DNA from: Oegoconia quadripuncta
Lineage: Eukaryota > Arthropoda > Insecta > Lepidoptera > Autostichidae
Reading direction: 5' to 3'
DNA: 64,000 nt
Assembly (NCBI GenBank): GCA_949316235.1
Contig: OX438754.1
Location: forward strand, 3,457,501-3,521,500
Part shown: piece after piece, positions 63,749 through 64,000 of the stretch
Position numbering within the stretch: the first letter of the stretch is position 1
Layout: every line of letters starts with the position of its first letter
The notes under the pieces: generated by a model
Told to the model about the DNA's origin: nothing
What the model saw: only the letters and a program-made list of their open reading frames with translations
The model's database searches: none
Translations under genes and position numbers: made by a program

Positions 63749-63965
63749 CCAACTAATATTATAAAGGCGAAAGTTTGTGTGTCTATGTATGATGTATGTT
63801 TGTTACCTCTTCACACCTATACGGCTGGACGGATTTGGATGAAATTTGGTTGACATTGATTAGGACCTGAATTAACATATAGGCAAATTTTTATGCGGAA
63901 CCGATATTAATGAAATCTTCCACGCGGACGAAGTCGCGGGCGGAAAGCTTGTGGTTAAATAAATC
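63749..63965 (+). repeat. Helitron-like lepidopteran dispersed repeat
   Basis: CAACTAATATTATAAAGGCG, GACGGATTTGGATGAAATTT and CACGCGGACGAAGTCGCGGG form the text typical of an abundant lepidopteran repeat, often classed as a non-autonomous Helitron. The short end CTTTCCGCCCGCGGCTTCGC at 13680 is the inverted version. Confidence 0.55.
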
Positions 63966-64000
63966 ACTAGACATTGTAGCACAAACGTAAATAATAGGCG

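Overview
This is eukaryotic nuclear DNA, almost certainly from a moth or butterfly. It has AT-rich introns with GC-rich coding exons, tRNA-derived SINEs, jockey-like and RTE-like LINE fragments, mariner relics and many terminal-inverted-repeat elements. There are no operons, ribosome binding sites or CRISPR arrays.

The window is dominated by one plus-strand gene, the 3' three quarters of EPG5 (ectopic P-granules autophagy protein 5, a Rab7 effector that tethers autophagosomes to late endosomes and lysosomes). I trace 35 coding exons from 333 to the stop codon at 52171, about 1,850 codons, with a poly(A) signal at 52350. Almost every exon joins its neighbour in a compatible reading phase and the peptide order follows animal EPG5. 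The first exons, roughly 600 residues, lie upstream of base 1.

The strangest feature is inside this gene. Four of its GC-rich exons (at 2.5, 13.7, 31.7 and 48.9 kb) have been multiplied at their 3' ends into perfect or near-perfect tandem arrays. In each array the unit is an exon end plus its own 5' splice donor plus the first bases of the intron. Units are 124 bp x4, 121 bp x4, a 51/62-bp alternation with 21 donors, and 132 bp x10. Because the first donor of each array still gives the normal exon, the extra copies can be intronic. In the first three arrays the last donor is also in frame and the reading frame stays open throughout. The next-to-last exon shows a one-base phase conflict in a G-rich stretch.

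The introns and the 52.2-62.5 kb intergenic region are filled with mobile DNA: two near-identical copies of a jockey/CR1-group LINE (14.3-17.4 and 34.3-35.6 kb, minus strand), older LINE 3' ends, three tRNA-related SINE families (called A, B and C here), a Tc1/mariner-type transposon with a broken transposase inserted in a family-B SINE (28.1-30.0 kb), a mariner fragment (60.7-61.0 kb), and several MITE or foldback families with recognisable target duplications.

At 62510-62765 on the minus strand is the last coding exon of a second gene, a PEX11C/PEX11G-like peroxisomal membrane protein. It converges with EPG5 and its other exons lie outside the window or were not recognised.
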